Assembly (NCBI GenBank): GCA_018857735.1
Contig: JABMCL010003271.1
Coordinates: forward strand, 1,457,501-1,521,500
Direction of reading: 5' to 3'
Source: Alviniconcha marisindica
Taxonomy: Eukaryota; Mollusca; Gastropoda; Provannidae
DNA: 64,000 nt
Below, one piece after another: positions 1 through 11,729 of the stretch. The notes under the pieces are model-generated. The model was not told the origin of the DNA. It saw nothing but the letters and a program-made list of their open reading frames with translations, and did not search any database. Each line of letters opens with the position of its first letter. Position 1 is the first letter of the stretch. The position numbers and the translations under genes are program-made.

Positions 1-270
1 GGCAAACGTGTGATCCAACCAAATCCGTCCAAATTTGACGCAAGGTTATTCTCAGACATATGTTTGTGCAGATTACGTTTGAAACAAGGAAGAGAAATAC
101 ATGATTTTATATTTTGAGCAGGGAGTTCCAGAAGGACGCTCCAGCGAAGGATATGCTAGTTTTTTAAAAGTCAAGCATTGGCCTTTAATTGGCACGTAGA
201 GGTTATTCCTGGAGTTGGTGTAGTGGGACTGGTGACTAATAAAGAGTTGAGCCAGGTAATTTGGGGAATT

Positions 271-1071
<801 letters not shown>

Positions 1072-1075
1072 TCTT

Positions 1076-2990
1076 CAGTGAGAAACTTGCGGATGGAATT
1101 AATGCGTAAATAATCCTTTATCGGTATTGTAAGCGAACTGTTGCAGTAGGTTCAAAATTCCAAGTGCATTCATCTTTTGCTCTGTAGTTAGGGAAGGATC
1201 AGGAAGGATTAATTTGCCTGCCCTTCGATGTAGGGAGTTCAATTCTTTTTAAGTGTACTTCGCCACAGCCAGCCCACACAACGACGAATAATTCATGTGA
1301 GGTTTAGTGAGCGTTGCAGAAAGAGAGTTTATGGTCTAGCTGTTTGATGATATGTTGCAGTTGACAAAGAAGAAACAGTTGTTTTCTGGGTTTTTTTTTT
1401 GGGGGGGGGGGGGCATAAATATGTGTTCGATCTGGGCTTGCCATCGGAATTGTTGTTGACAATGAGACCTATAGGCGATGTTCAGTTGCAGTTTAAATAT
1501 GTTCTGACCATCCAATGACAGTCTCAATGACAAGCCTGAGAACTGGTGCTTTGCCGTGTTGTAATTATCATTGACTTTGTTTTTACAGGAATTAATGAGC
1601 ATGTGATTAGCATGACAACCACATGAAATACGACCAAGGACAAAAAGCTTGTAGCGTCTGGTGCATTTGCACGACGCTTTATCCGTGTGTATGAAAGTGT
1701 TGTGTCATCCGCAGAGCATATTGACATGTTTGTTAGAATTTGATGGTATATCCAGAGGGAGATCATTAATATAGATGCAGAAGAATACAGGTCCCAAGAC
1801 TGACCCCGTGTGGTGCACAATATTTAACAGTGCCTTCAGACGCGTAGGACGCCATCAGGAAAAGGCAATGATGCGAACGTTTAAATTAGACCGAAGATTC
1901 GAGAGTATAAGATTCTGTGTCAACAGATCAAATGCTTTTTTAAGTCCACAAAAGATCTACGGACAGGTCTGATCTAAGTATAGCTGAAAGCTGGAGTCTG
2001 GCAACCGTGCAAGTGCGGTACTGCAAGAGTGTTTACGGCGGAAGCCTGAAGTGGATGGAAAGGTTTCTGGTCTCCAAATAGTACTAGGTGTTTATGAACC
2101 TGTTTTTCCAGAAGTTTAGACAGAACCGACAGAATGAGATTAGTCTATAACCATTCAGATTTTGTGATCTCTAGTTTGGGTAAAGGAATAACTTTTGCTT
2201 TTGAAATTCTGAGGGGAACATTCTGCTCGATGCACAAATTAAAATATAGGTCAGTGACCCTGAAATATATGGCGAAGCTAGTTTAAGCAACTGATTGCTG
2301 ATGTTGTCAGGTCCTGAAGACTTTTATGTTCATCCCAGAGATATATTTCCCAATTTCATGTACGCCATCACGGGATATGGTAAACGGGAGTCAGTGCCCT
2401 TGGTCTTTTGCTGACAGAAATCAACAAGACGTTTTGAACAGGAGTAGCGCTCATTGCTATTAGGTGAGTCTTGTGATTTAACTACGGTTTCTGCAATGGA
2501 CAATAAGCAGTCATTAAATGCATCAGCTGTGAAATGATGCAGAATTTCCTTCTGTCTAGAGTTGGTTCCTTTAGTGAAAGTGTTCAGAGCGCGCCAAACT
2601 GATGATATATCCTTGTTGTTTTCCACAAAGTCTCCTAAAATATAATTTCTTGGCATTTCTGACAAGATTGTTTACTTTATTGCGTACCATTTGATATTCA
2701 GTGAACATTCTTTCTTTCTTTAGTCGATCCCGATCGGACATGGCCTGAAGTTCTGATATTCTTATTCAACCAGGCTGGCAGTTTGGAGTGCTTTATTCCT
2801 TTATGAGGGACTGGCGCATGCCTATTGACTACGTGACATGCACGGACAGCTTGTACCACACTGCTAGAGCCTCGTTAGGGTCCGTGTGTTGATGTACATT
2901 ATCAAACGGCGTTCAGATAAGACCACCAAAGAATGCATTCTGGTTAAAATGTTCAAAATATCTAAATGAAATGTAGGCGCGTCCTTTGGG
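1076..2990 (-). mobile_element. Degraded second non-LTR retrotransposon (RT region fragments)
   Basis: Minus-strand fragments in several frames resemble a LINE ORF2. At 2330-2665 there is a linker-type stretch with KDISSVWRALNTFTKGTNS. Between about 1700 and 1830 there is a broken RT core containing a GSVLGP-like motif, YINDLPLDI and a decayed (Y)ADD box read as SADDTTLS. It does not match the 271-1071 or 4.2-7.07 kb copies outside generic RT motifs, so it is probably another family. Stops and frameshifts are frequent. Ends are not defined; the right limit is where RT-like reading fades. The interval also includes a poly-G run at 1401-1413. Confidence 0.6.
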
Positions 2991-3189
2991 TTCTGGTCTG
3001 CGCAGTTTCAGTGACAGATCTGGTGCAGCTGATAGGATTATGGTCACTGATACTTAAGTCTCAGACATCATTTGAAAAATTCATTAGACATCCGAAAAGG
3101 ATGCTTCCCGGCAAAACAAATGAAATTGCAATTAATACATACAAAAAATATAATACTCATCCGTTCATTTTTCGTTTTTTTCCTTCCTA

Positions 3190-3790
3190 ATTAACTGATT
3201 CATTTCTTATTCGGCAATTGCATCAATAAACCTACCTAGTCACTCACTCAGTCACATCATACACAAACTCACTTATACGGTCAGTCAGACACTCAGCCAA
3301 TACACTAACCCATCGGTAATCATTGACTTTGGTCAATTACATCTCAAATTCGCTCGCTCAGTTTATCTCAAATCGGCAAATCAAAAAGTACAACAGTCCA
3401 TTCATCCATCAAGTCACACTTTCGCTTGTTCAGTCAGTCACTTACTCATTCGGCAACCACTCACCTGATGCATAAAGCGGGCTAACTATTCATCAGATTG
3501 TACATTCACACACGCAGTCTACTAATCAACCAATAATCAGTTACAGCAGTCAGGGTATCTGTCAATCACTGAGATTACGCATTTGTTTGCTTAGTCCTTC
3601 GGTCCGTGAATCAGTCACTACATGAACACGTCAGGTTAGTGAATCTTCATACACTCGCTCACTCTACCGGTTAGTCAGTGAGATAAACAATACTACCTCA
3701 GCCGGATCGGTCGAGTCATCCAGCATTCACATCTACCTTTCATGCTGGCTGAGCATCGCCCTAACTATCAACCCCCACAATCATTACATG
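3190..3790. repeat. Degenerate (agtcactcactc)-type low-complexity region
   Basis: No gene is seen. The stretch is built from imperfect short words such as cactcactcagtca and cagtcagtcactta scattered without strict period, which looks like a decayed tetranucleotide-type repeat. Confidence 0.6.
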
Positions 3791-3969
3791 AAATAACTCA
3801 AACACATATATTGCCGCTGTAGGCCACCAGTTGTGACATTTGTTTATTATGAATTTGGCACACCAAGCTGTGCAACCAAATTAGAAAAAGGACCACACTT
3901 TTGTACCAAATATCCCAGAGACTGAGAATGAATATGAAACTGAAAATTATTTTTCTGATGTATGTGATT

Positions 3970-4032
3970 CGGGGGAATTTCGACCACGTTTGGAGAACCT
4001 CGCCCAGCGTCTCAGGGGAACTTCGTCCAAAC
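3970..4032. repeat. Dispersed gggggaatttcg...ggggaacttcgtcc element
   Basis: Two versions of a word close to GGGGGAAATTCGTCCAC occur at 3970-3987 and 4014-4032. The same word is found in both orientations at 10826-10873 and 11239-11283, so it is a dispersed repeat. It lies 40 bp before the tRNA-like sequence. Function unknown. Confidence 0.55.
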
Positions 4033-4068
4033 TTATATAAACAGAACACTGACGCAACGAAAGGGTGT

Positions 4069-4141
4069 GAGCCGGTTTGGCCTAGCGGTAAGGCGTTAGG
4101 CTGGTAAGCGGAAGGACCTCGGTTCGATACCGCTTCGGCTC
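4069..4141 (+). tRNA. tRNA-like sequence (Thr-like, anticodon GGT), probably pseudogene or SINE head
   Basis: The 73-nt length equals a tRNA. The first and last seven bases can pair as an acceptor stem (GAGCCGG with TCGGCTC, one G-T pair). A good A box (tggcctagcgg) and B box (ggttcgatacc) are present, and the central loop CTGGTAA would give anticodon GGT. The anticodon stem pairs at only about three of five positions and the T stem at three of five, so a working tRNA is unlikely. It may be a tRNA-derived SINE head or a decayed tRNA gene. Confidence 0.5.
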
Positions 4142-4239
4142 TCCTTTCTCTTCAAAAAGGTTGTGGCTTGTGGACACTGTCCTGTGACTTTCTCCATCGC
4201 TTCCTACTGAAATATTAAAAATGGCTCTCACCGCTGCCC

Positions 4240-7070
4240 ATCTTAGAAAAAGGCGGGGGCATCGCCTTCATCATGAGGGAGGGACATCGCGGGGGCATCG
4301 CCTTCGTCATAAGGGACTCTCTTAAGCCGCATGTCGCTACCACTTCGTCCTTTCCCGTTCAGCACCGCTGCTTTGAAACCGCTCAGCTGACTCTAACATA
4401 CAACAAGCAACTAACCAACTTGTTGTATCTACCGCCCTCCACCCAGCAAAAAAGAACAAATTCTCTGACTCCATGTTTTTCGATCAGTTTTCCGACTTCC
4501 TTGAACACTCTGACAGTCTGCCTGGCAAAACACTCCTTATGGGTGACTTTAACTTTCATTTTGAAAACGTAGAAAAACAACAACTCCAGAAAACTACACG
4601 ATATCACAGACATGTTTAACCTAACCCAGTCCGTTTCTGAACCCACTCACAACCAAGGCCGCCATCTGCTCGACTTAGTGTTTTCCAAGCAAAGTGATAA
4701 CATCCTCATTTCTACAAAACTACACCATGGAAGCCCCTTTTCAAGACCTTGTAAGTCCTTAGAAATCAGTAAAAACTAGGCCCAGTACTTGTGCTGCTCT
4801 CTCGAAAAGATTAACACTTGTGCCATTAAATTTTAAAAAAGACCTCTCTGAAGCCGTCTCATCAACCAGTTTTATCAGGGACTACAATAACCATCTCTGT
4901 TCCGTCCTTGACAAGCACACCCCTCTCTGCCATTACACAACCCGTACAAGGAAGCCGACGCCCTGGCTCAGCAGTATTGCGGAACAGTTCTGTGAGCTGA
5001 AACGGGAGCGTCGGCAGGCGGAGAGACAATGGCTCAAACCTAAGCTCACCGTCCACAAACAGATATACGACTCCATTAAACTGAAAGTAACAAACCTTGT
5101 AGATAAAGCCAAGCAAGCCTACTATTCTGCTAAGATTCAGTCTATCACAACCTGTAAACAGCTCTTTCAAAACTTCAACACCATCCTCGGCTAAAGCAGA
5201 TCTTCACCTCTTTCTTCAACATTTGACTCTGACGACCTTCCGAATGTCTTTTCTGATTACTTCACTGAGAAAATCCACACCATCAGAAACAATTTTCCTC
5301 CTCCAAACCCAACTGCTTGCCCTGATACCTCTTCTGATGGAAATTCTGCTGCATCTGCTCTCCAGTGGTTTCAATCATACCTTCTGGACAGAAATCTGCC
5401 AGTCGCTGAAACTTGATCCCATCCCACCACGTTCTTGATGCAAACCTTGACATCCTTCTGCGACCATCCACGAACATCATCAACACAACTCTTACCACTG
5501 GCATTGCCACGTGATCTGAAGACAGCCGTCGTCAAACTTCTGTTGAAAAAAGCCAGCACTTGACAGAAATCTTGAAAAACTACCGTCCCTTTTCTAACCT
5601 TCCATTTCTGTCAAAAATCCTTGAAAAAGTCGGTCTCCACAAAACTTCTCTCCATATCCAAGAAAACAGCCTCGAAATCCCTTTCAGTCAGCTATGTGCA
5701 GGACGATTACGGAGGACTGTTTGTTACGTATGTAAACGATAGTCTCTCGCTCTGGACAATAACATTTCCGTTCTTCTTTTGTTGGACACATTCTTTCTGC
5801 CGCTTTTGACACTATTGACCACCAAAGTCTCCTCTCCCCCCCTGAACTCTGTTTTTTGGCATTCAGTCTAATGGTTTATAGCTTACCACTCTGTGAATCA
5901 TCATATCGTCCATTACAGTCAATAACTAGTCTGTCCCACACAGCTCATGTACAGAGTGCCTCAGGGCTCAGTACTCAGTCTTCCTTCGTCCTGTACACTA
6001 CGCTTCTCTCCGATATCATAGAGCCACCCTGTAAGCCATCAGCTTTTCGCAGATAACACACAGCTCCAGAAATCAGCTCCTCTCCGTGAAGTGACCAACC
6101 TCACCAAAGAACTCAGTGCATGCACAGACGACATAAAAACATGGATGACGGAAAATCAGCTCAAACTGAACGACGACAAAACTGGAAGCTCTTCTCTTTC
6201 CCTTTTCGTCTTCCTTGAAACCTTCTACAGTTTCCCTCCCTGATTCGATTACTCTTGGCTCTCACAAACATCCCCTTCTCTGATTCTGCCAGGAACCTTG
6301 GATCATTCTTGACTCAAAACTGTTCATGAAGAAGCACGTCATAAAAAGCTGCCAAACTGCTTATTCCGAGCTTAAACTCATTAGTTCAATCCGCAGTTTC
6401 TCTAGAAGGACGCAAACCAAAGACTCTTGTTACTTCTTATATCCTCTCACGGCTTGACGACTGCAACGTCTCCTCATGGGTACACCTAATGCTGTCACTG
6501 ATCCAACCTCTCCAGAAAATTCAGAACTTTGCTGCAAGACTTGTTCTCTTGGAACCCCGTCACCACCACTCAACACCGCTCTTCTTCTGACACCCGCATA
6601 CTGGAAATCCAACAATACAAACGCAAGACTCATGGCTTTCGCGCCTTCTCTTGCTTTGGACCCCTTATTTGGAATTCACTCCCAAAAGACCTTGAACACC
6701 CTGCCTCAACCCTGTCATCTTTTAAGGCCAAACTGAAAAACCTCCTCTTCTCACAGTATTTCTGTCCTAACCGATATCAGTACCCAGTTTCTGCAACCGT
6801 GTCACTGGAGTGTGTGTGTGTGTGTGTGTGTGTTGTGTGTGTGTGTGTGTGTGGGTGTGTGTGTGTGTGGGTGTGGTGTGTGTGTGTGTGTGTGTGGGTG
6901 TTTATAGTGCGTTTTGTTTGTTTATTTTGTTTTATAATTTTGTAAAGGGTTTTGGTTAGGACTATGCTCTAATGTGATATAGAATATATTTAGGTAATAT
7001 GTATATGTGAGCGCTCAAAGCCGGGCCGTTGATGAGCGCATGATAAATGTAATTATTATTATTATTACTT
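4240..7070 (+). mobile_element. Degraded near-full-length L2/CR1-like LINE
   Basis: Plus-strand fragments follow the order of a LINE ORF2. An endonuclease part at about 4280-4740 shows GGIAFVIRDS, then LLMGDFNFHFE and LLDLVFSKQSDN. A linker at 4820-5194 contains LKRERRQAERQW. RT pieces follow: NYRPFSNLPFLSKILEK at 5578-5630, a broken GSV motif near 5960, FADNTQLQ near 6050, and DDIKTWMTENQLKLNDDKT near 6130-6180. The C-terminus at 6600-6770 reads FGPLIWNSLPKDL and FKAKLKNLLFSQ. Many frameshifts and stops break it. The 3' UTR has a TG microsatellite and ends with gcgttgatgagcgcat-like sequence and (ATT)n at about 7050-7070. It is the same family as 271-1071, in opposite orientation. Confidence 0.85.
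6811..6900. repeat. (TG)n microsatellite in LINE 3' UTR
   Basis: Interrupted TG run with GGG and TTG breaks, in the 3' UTR of the plus-strand LINE copy. Confidence 0.95.
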
Positions 7071-7173
7071 TTTTTACGCCCAAAATTAAAATAAAAAACA
7101 AATCAAAATCAAAAGCCTTCTGATTGATTTGTTACATGCCAACCGCTAACTGTTTCATATTTGTGTTGTGTGT

Positions 7174-7208
<35 letters not shown>

Positions 7209-7570
7209 TTGGTGTGTGTGTGTGATTGGGGGGCGGGGGGGTGGGGACTGCGGAGCATGGAATTAAGGGTAGGTGTAATGATCATTTTCTTTATTATATT
7301 GCTGTTCTCATATGGCACATGTACTTGTATATATTAATTTTTAGTTGTCATAATTATATGTATTATGTTTGTGAAACTTAGAAAATGTTGGAGAATGTAA
7401 AGCGCAGTGAGTTTGGGTACACCAGAGAATAGCGCTATGCAAAAGATATCTATTATTATTATTATCTTAATGCAGGAATCATTCTGGTGGTGACAGTGTA
7501 GCGATAGGTATATAATCTCCCTCCCCCCCCTCCCACCCCCCCACCTCCATACCCCATTCCCCCCTTTCTC
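7071..7570. repeat. AT-rich spacer with (TG)n, (TAT)n and poly-C runs
   Basis: No gene is seen. A TG run with GGGTGTTGG breaks spans 7162-7226, a poly-G rich patch follows at 7227-7245, (ATT)n is at 7450-7464, and a C-rich run is at 7519-7565. Confidence 0.8.
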
Positions 7571-7620
7571 CCCGTCCTTAATAAGCCTTATGGTTTCTGT
7601 GGACGTTAAGCACCATGTTT
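7571..7620 (+). mobile_element. SINE 3' fragment (ggacgttaagcacca type)
   Basis: The words ccttatggtttctgtgg and acgttaagcaccatgttt match, in inverted orientation, fragments at 28000-28045, 38433-38472 and 39869-39930. Four copies in one window identify a dispersed SINE-like family. Confidence 0.65.
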
Positions 7621-7836
7621 ACTATTTTGACGAAAGGGAAAGGCTAAGAAAGACGTCCAAACTAGTAGGAAGTTCAGTGTTTTTAGAAAGACTGAAAATG
7701 AACTTTTTCAGCATAAACGTGGAACACCTGGAGCCACTCAGCGTAAACCCGACCAACACATGCTTGATTTCCGAAAGCCTAACTCTGGTCCCTCAACTGA
7801 GTTAACAAAGTTCTTTCATTTCATAGTTTATCGGTA

Positions 7837-8242
7837 ATATCCAAAGAGACGGTTGGAAATTCCTGGGACATTTTATATGCCATTTTGGGCCACAAATACC
7901 CGCAGCGGAATCACCGTGCTAAGATCTAGCGAATGAAGCCAGCATTTGCCACAAAAGAGACTGATTCAGTCTGTAAATGAGTGAGTACTCAGTACACGAT
8001 CCGATCTTTTGCCGCAATCAGCACTCAGGAAGCGTACACGGGTTACTCAGAAATTAGATCTAGCGGATCAAATGCCGTCTGAAAGGAAGCATACTAAAAG
8101 ACACAAATATGATTAAACTCACTTTCTGGTGCAAATCTTTTGTTTATTCGCTTCGTATGACCATGTTTGGACAATTCTGATAATATTTGTCATGCACTAG
8201 TTATAAAATGTCCCAGGAATTTCCGACCGCCTCCTTGGATAT
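7837..8242. mobile_element. MITE with ~40-bp terminal inverted repeats
   Basis: The left end at 7837-7877 and the right end at 8202-8242 are reverse complements over about 40 bp with few mismatches. Both contain the shared core ggaaattcctgggaca / tgtcccaggaatttcc. The ~406-bp interval has no coding capacity, as expected for a non-autonomous DNA transposon. It lies between two SINE tail fragments. Superfamily not determined; no clear target-site duplication was seen. Confidence 0.75.
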
Positions 8243-8298
8243 CGCCCTGATATAACCGTACCGGTTGACTGGGCGTAAAACACCAACTTACTTACTTG
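8243..8298 (+). mobile_element. SINE 3' tail (gactgggcgtaaaacaccaa type)
   Basis: Ends in ggttgactgggcgtaaaaca followed by ccaacttacttactt. Other copies are at 27172-27232, 31425-31470 and, inverted, 15898-15935. This tail type is common in molluscan SINEs. Confidence 0.7.
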
Positions 8299-8708
8299 TG
8301 TGGAGAAAAGCCCTTCTATTAAAGTACATCGGGTTACCGATCCCCTTCTTCTTCTTTTTTTTAAATCTACTTTCAACTTTAGTCAGACTGTTGGTGAAAT
8401 GGTCTTTGTAAGTTTTGAAGTTGAAAAGATGAGAATGTTTTTAGTTCAGTTAATAGTTCGTTGGTGCTGGGTCTTAGTGCGGTCATGGGGTACAGTGGTC
8501 TCTTGTTTCCCGTGTGAAACCACTGACCAAAGTATGGTTCCAATTAGTGCCGGTCAGTTGGCCGAGCTGTAGACAACTGAGCCTCCCTGTTCATGCACGG
8601 GCATGGAAGAGCTGCCTTCCCTCTACTGCTACAAATTCTTCTTTTATTCCTAATTCTGGGCCACCGATGCCGTATTTTTCAGGGTATAAAAGACCCTCCA
8701 TTTTAATC
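8299..8708. other. No gene recognised
   Basis: Unique-looking sequence. A short open frame (8300-8572) has no recognisable domain or coding signature. Confidence 0.5.
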
Positions 8709-9087
8709 TTGGAGACATAGTTCAGGAGCTGTGTGAGAGTCGAGGTGGCCGTCCTGAGCTGTCCGTCCTAACGAGCCTTCTGGTTTCCGTGGACGTAAAG
8801 AATTATTGAACCGTGCTTCGGCATTGGTCACAACTTGTCCTAATATGTCAACTGACATCTGAGGACATAAAGCATCACTTCATCATCATCATCATCTTGG
8901 AGACATAGTTCAGGAGCTGTGTGAGAGTCGAGGTGGCCGTCCTGGGCTGTCCGTCCTAACGAGCCTTCTGGTTTCCGTGGACGTAAAGAATTATTGAACC
9001 GTGCTTCGGCATTGGTCACAACTTGTCCCTAATATGTCAACTGACATCTGAGGACATTAAGCATCACTTCATCATCATCATCATCTT
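8709..9087 (+). mobile_element. Two tandem SINE copies with (CAT)n tails
   Basis: Two ~187-bp copies, 8709-8895 and 8896-9087, are almost identical. Each runs from ttggagacatagttcagg through gagccttctggtttccgtgg to a (cat)n tail. A third copy is at 33061-33239 and a shorter inverted one at 61491-61570. The head-to-tail junction falls exactly at the (cat)n tail. Confidence 0.75.
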
Positions 9088-9097
9088 GGAGACGAAA

Positions 9098-9455
9098 TTG
9101 GAGACTTGACAAAGTGACTACAAAAGAGGGCACACGTACGGTCCTTAAATTTCTGTGAGGGCGAGTGGCGAACTTGGAGACTTGACAAAGTGACTACAAA
9201 AGAGGGCACACGTACGGTCCTTAAATTTCTGTGAGGGCGAGTGGCGAACTTGGAGACTTGACAAAGTGACTACAAAAGAGGGCACACGTACGGTCCTTAA
9301 ATTTCTGTGAGGGCGAGTGGAGTGTTGCACTCGCCCTCACAGAAATTTAAGGACCGTACGTGTGCCCTCTTTTGTAGTCCACTCGCCCTCACAGAAATTT
9401 AAGGACCGTACGTGTGCCCTCTTTTGTAGTCACTTTGTCAAGTCTCCAAGTTCGT
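9098..9455. repeat. Large inverted array: three 76-bp direct copies facing two inverted copies
   Basis: Direct units start at 9098, 9174 and 9250; each carries gacaaagtgactacaaaaga and ggtccttaaatttctgtgag. From 9329 the same unit appears inverted, first as a 51-bp short copy (9329-9379) and then as a longer one (9380-9455) ending in the inverse of the unit start. The turn-round at 9311-9339 can form a hairpin with arms gagggcgagtg and cactcgccctc. Confidence 0.95.
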
Positions 9456-9499
9456 CTCCAAGTCAGTCAGTCTCTAAGTCTCCAAGTTTTTCATTCGTA

Positions 9500-10485
9500 C
9501 GACTAGAGTTTTGATTTAGACCCAACTTAATCCACATTCAACAGGTTGGTTTGTCTATCTTTTACCTTCCTAGTTTTTGGACTAATGTTTTATTGTTGTT
9601 TGATTGTTGTAGTTTTTTTGTTTTGTTTGATCTTGCCGTAAGATCTGGCGTCGCTGATCACGGTTTCATTATTTTTCACGTTCGCTTAAATGATTAAGTA
9701 CGGCGGCAGGGGCCAGCTTCGTGGTAGCCATGAGCTGTTTCAAATATATGGGTTATAACACTTCTTTTTTTCATTTCACGATTGATGAATGAATCTTAAA
9801 CTGTGTTTCGCTACAGATGTTCTGACTGAGAGGTCAGGTTCGTCATCCGAGGTTGGCTCCATTTTTTTCCATTCTGATCTAAACCTCCTAATGGAGTTCC
9901 TTTATTTTACTGGTTAGAAAAGGCCTGTTCCGCGTATCCGCGATTAACGGGTTCGAATTTTCTATTTAATATTATGTGAAAAGGCCAGCTCCGCGATAGT
10001 CCGCGATTAGCTTTGGTTTGACTTTTCCATAAATAATTCTCTTGTGTATTCCATCTTCCACTATCCACAGACTTGGAAGATACCTTAAAGTTTTCTTCCA
10101 TAAATTCAGTGTAAGACCCTACTGAGAAATTATAAAGTGAGGCGATGTTTTTGATGAGACACCGGTTGTGAACTGTCTTTTCACGCCGGGGTTTCAGTGT
10201 AGCTCAGACTTTCGTAACCCGCACGAACGATTTTGTGTTGACTTAATTGTTGTTTATGTTAAATTCTCAGGGTATGAGACAACCCGAGATAAAGTTTACC
10301 AAGCTATATTGGCTTTTCGAACCTTTGTGCCTTCTAACCCCTTCTTTTGTCTGCTTATGACATGCTTGTCGGACTTACGTTTTCGATTCAATAATATTTG
10401 TAACTTTCATTCAGGCTCCACTTGAATTCGTGTTGAAAGAGAGGTGGGAGTTGAGCGAATAAAAATAGAACGATACTGTGAGTGA
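9500..10485. other. No gene recognised
   Basis: AT-rich sequence. Two diverged words containing ccgcgatt with aggcc nearby (9925-9960 and 9980-10010) suggest a small local duplication. A short plus-strand frame at 10168-10425 has no recognisable family. Confidence 0.5.
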
Positions 10486-10499
10486 GTGAGCGAGTGTGT

Positions 10500-10501
10500 G
10501 G

Positions 10502-10574
<73 letters not shown>
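10500..10574. repeat. (TG)n microsatellite
   Basis: About 35 nearly perfect TG units. The flanks do not match the LINE 3' UTR runs, so this one is independent. Confidence 0.97.
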
Positions 10575-10578
<4 letters not shown>

Positions 10579-10825
10579 GATCACTTCCTGATACTGATAG
10601 TCATGAGTTGCCACGTGCAAGTAATTAACGCTGACATGTTTATAACCTAACCTGCTAGCGTTCTCAGTTGCAGTGGCCACAGAATCGCTCGACGACATTT
10701 GATCCTTTCACGCACTAAGGACGTTACACTGACTTGCCTCTTTGGATGCTACCGTATCAGTTTGTTTTTCTTCTTCTTCTCAGTTCATCGCTGTTAGGCC
10801 TAAAAGCAAGGGTAAACAAAAAGGG

Positions 10826-10873
10826 CGAAGTTCCCCCAAGCATAATTTATGTTGGGGGAAATTCGTCCACCTT
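10826..10873. repeat. Hairpin element, gaagttcccccaa / ttgggggaaattc
   Basis: The 13-bp arms differ at one position and are separated by an 11-nt spacer (gcataatttat). The arm motif recurs at 11239-11283 and 3970-4032. Confidence 0.75.
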
Positions 10874-11238
10874 GAAAATTTACTGAGGCTTTTCACTTTG
10901 TGTGAATGTTTTTTTGCTAAAAAAAATAAGTGACGCATATCGATTCATCAGCTTTCGATTAATGTGTAAAACCTGAAAATCGATAAACTTTTCAAACACT
11001 TAACTTCAAAACAAACAAGATCCGTCAATAGTATGTCGGTCCTTACTTTTCGTACAACTACCCACACTATGTCTATGGTTTTGTCGCCAAGCGAATAGGA
11101 CAGGTTCTCCCATACTCTCGTTTGTTGTTTTCTTTGTGGACTGATCCATTATGAAGCTGATGTTATAGTTTGGAAAAGTTCAATTGTAGGGGTTGATGCG
11201 TAGTACTGAGTGCAGTTCACAAGGTGTTTGGGTCGCCG

Positions 11239-11283
11239 ACGTTCCCCCAACCGAGCGAGTGGACGAATTTCCCCCAAGCCACC
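11239..11283. repeat. Second copy of the cccccaa / gggggaa element
   Basis: Contains gacgttcccccaa and ggacgaatttcccccaag, here arranged as direct rather than inverted words about 20 bp apart. Confidence 0.55.
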
Positions 11284-11639
11284 TTATATCACAAGGACTG
11301 CTCCCTTGATTAAGGGGAAACAACTACTTGGCAGACTTGAGAAAGTTTTGCAGACGTGGAGAATGTACATAAGCCGAACAGTGCAGGTAAACTGATTTTG
11401 CCACAAAGTTTCGTTTAATCAGTGAGAGAATGAGAAGAATGTATAGCACAACTGTTGAAGTGGGAAATATGTTGGACTTTTCACTGAACAGATTGAAAAT
11501 ACTTGATTGGTCATTTCTGTATTATACTTTATAGCACTTGCTACCGAGCCGCAAACTCGTTGCGCTCGAGATAGTCGTATGCAGGTTCGCAGAATGAGAG
11601 ACTGTCGCTTTACACAGTACGTTTTAAATATCTTTTTCT

Positions 11640-11725
11640 TCTAATGTTGTTTTACGCCCACAGAGACTAAAATGACTATTAAGCACAGAGAGCCCAGGAC
11701 TGTCACCTCTACTTTCATCCAGATC
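11640..11725 (-). mobile_element. Diverged SINE fragment
   Basis: Resembles the inverse of the 8709-9087 SINE body: ttttacgcccacagagact, then a gagcccaggac block, then cacctctactttca. Divergence is high. Confidence 0.5.
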
Positions 11726-11729
11726 CTTA

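Noticed and set aside
4069..4141. Functional threonine tRNA gene
   Set aside because: The acceptor stem and A/B boxes are good, but the anticodon and T stems are largely unpaired, so it is listed as tRNA-like only.
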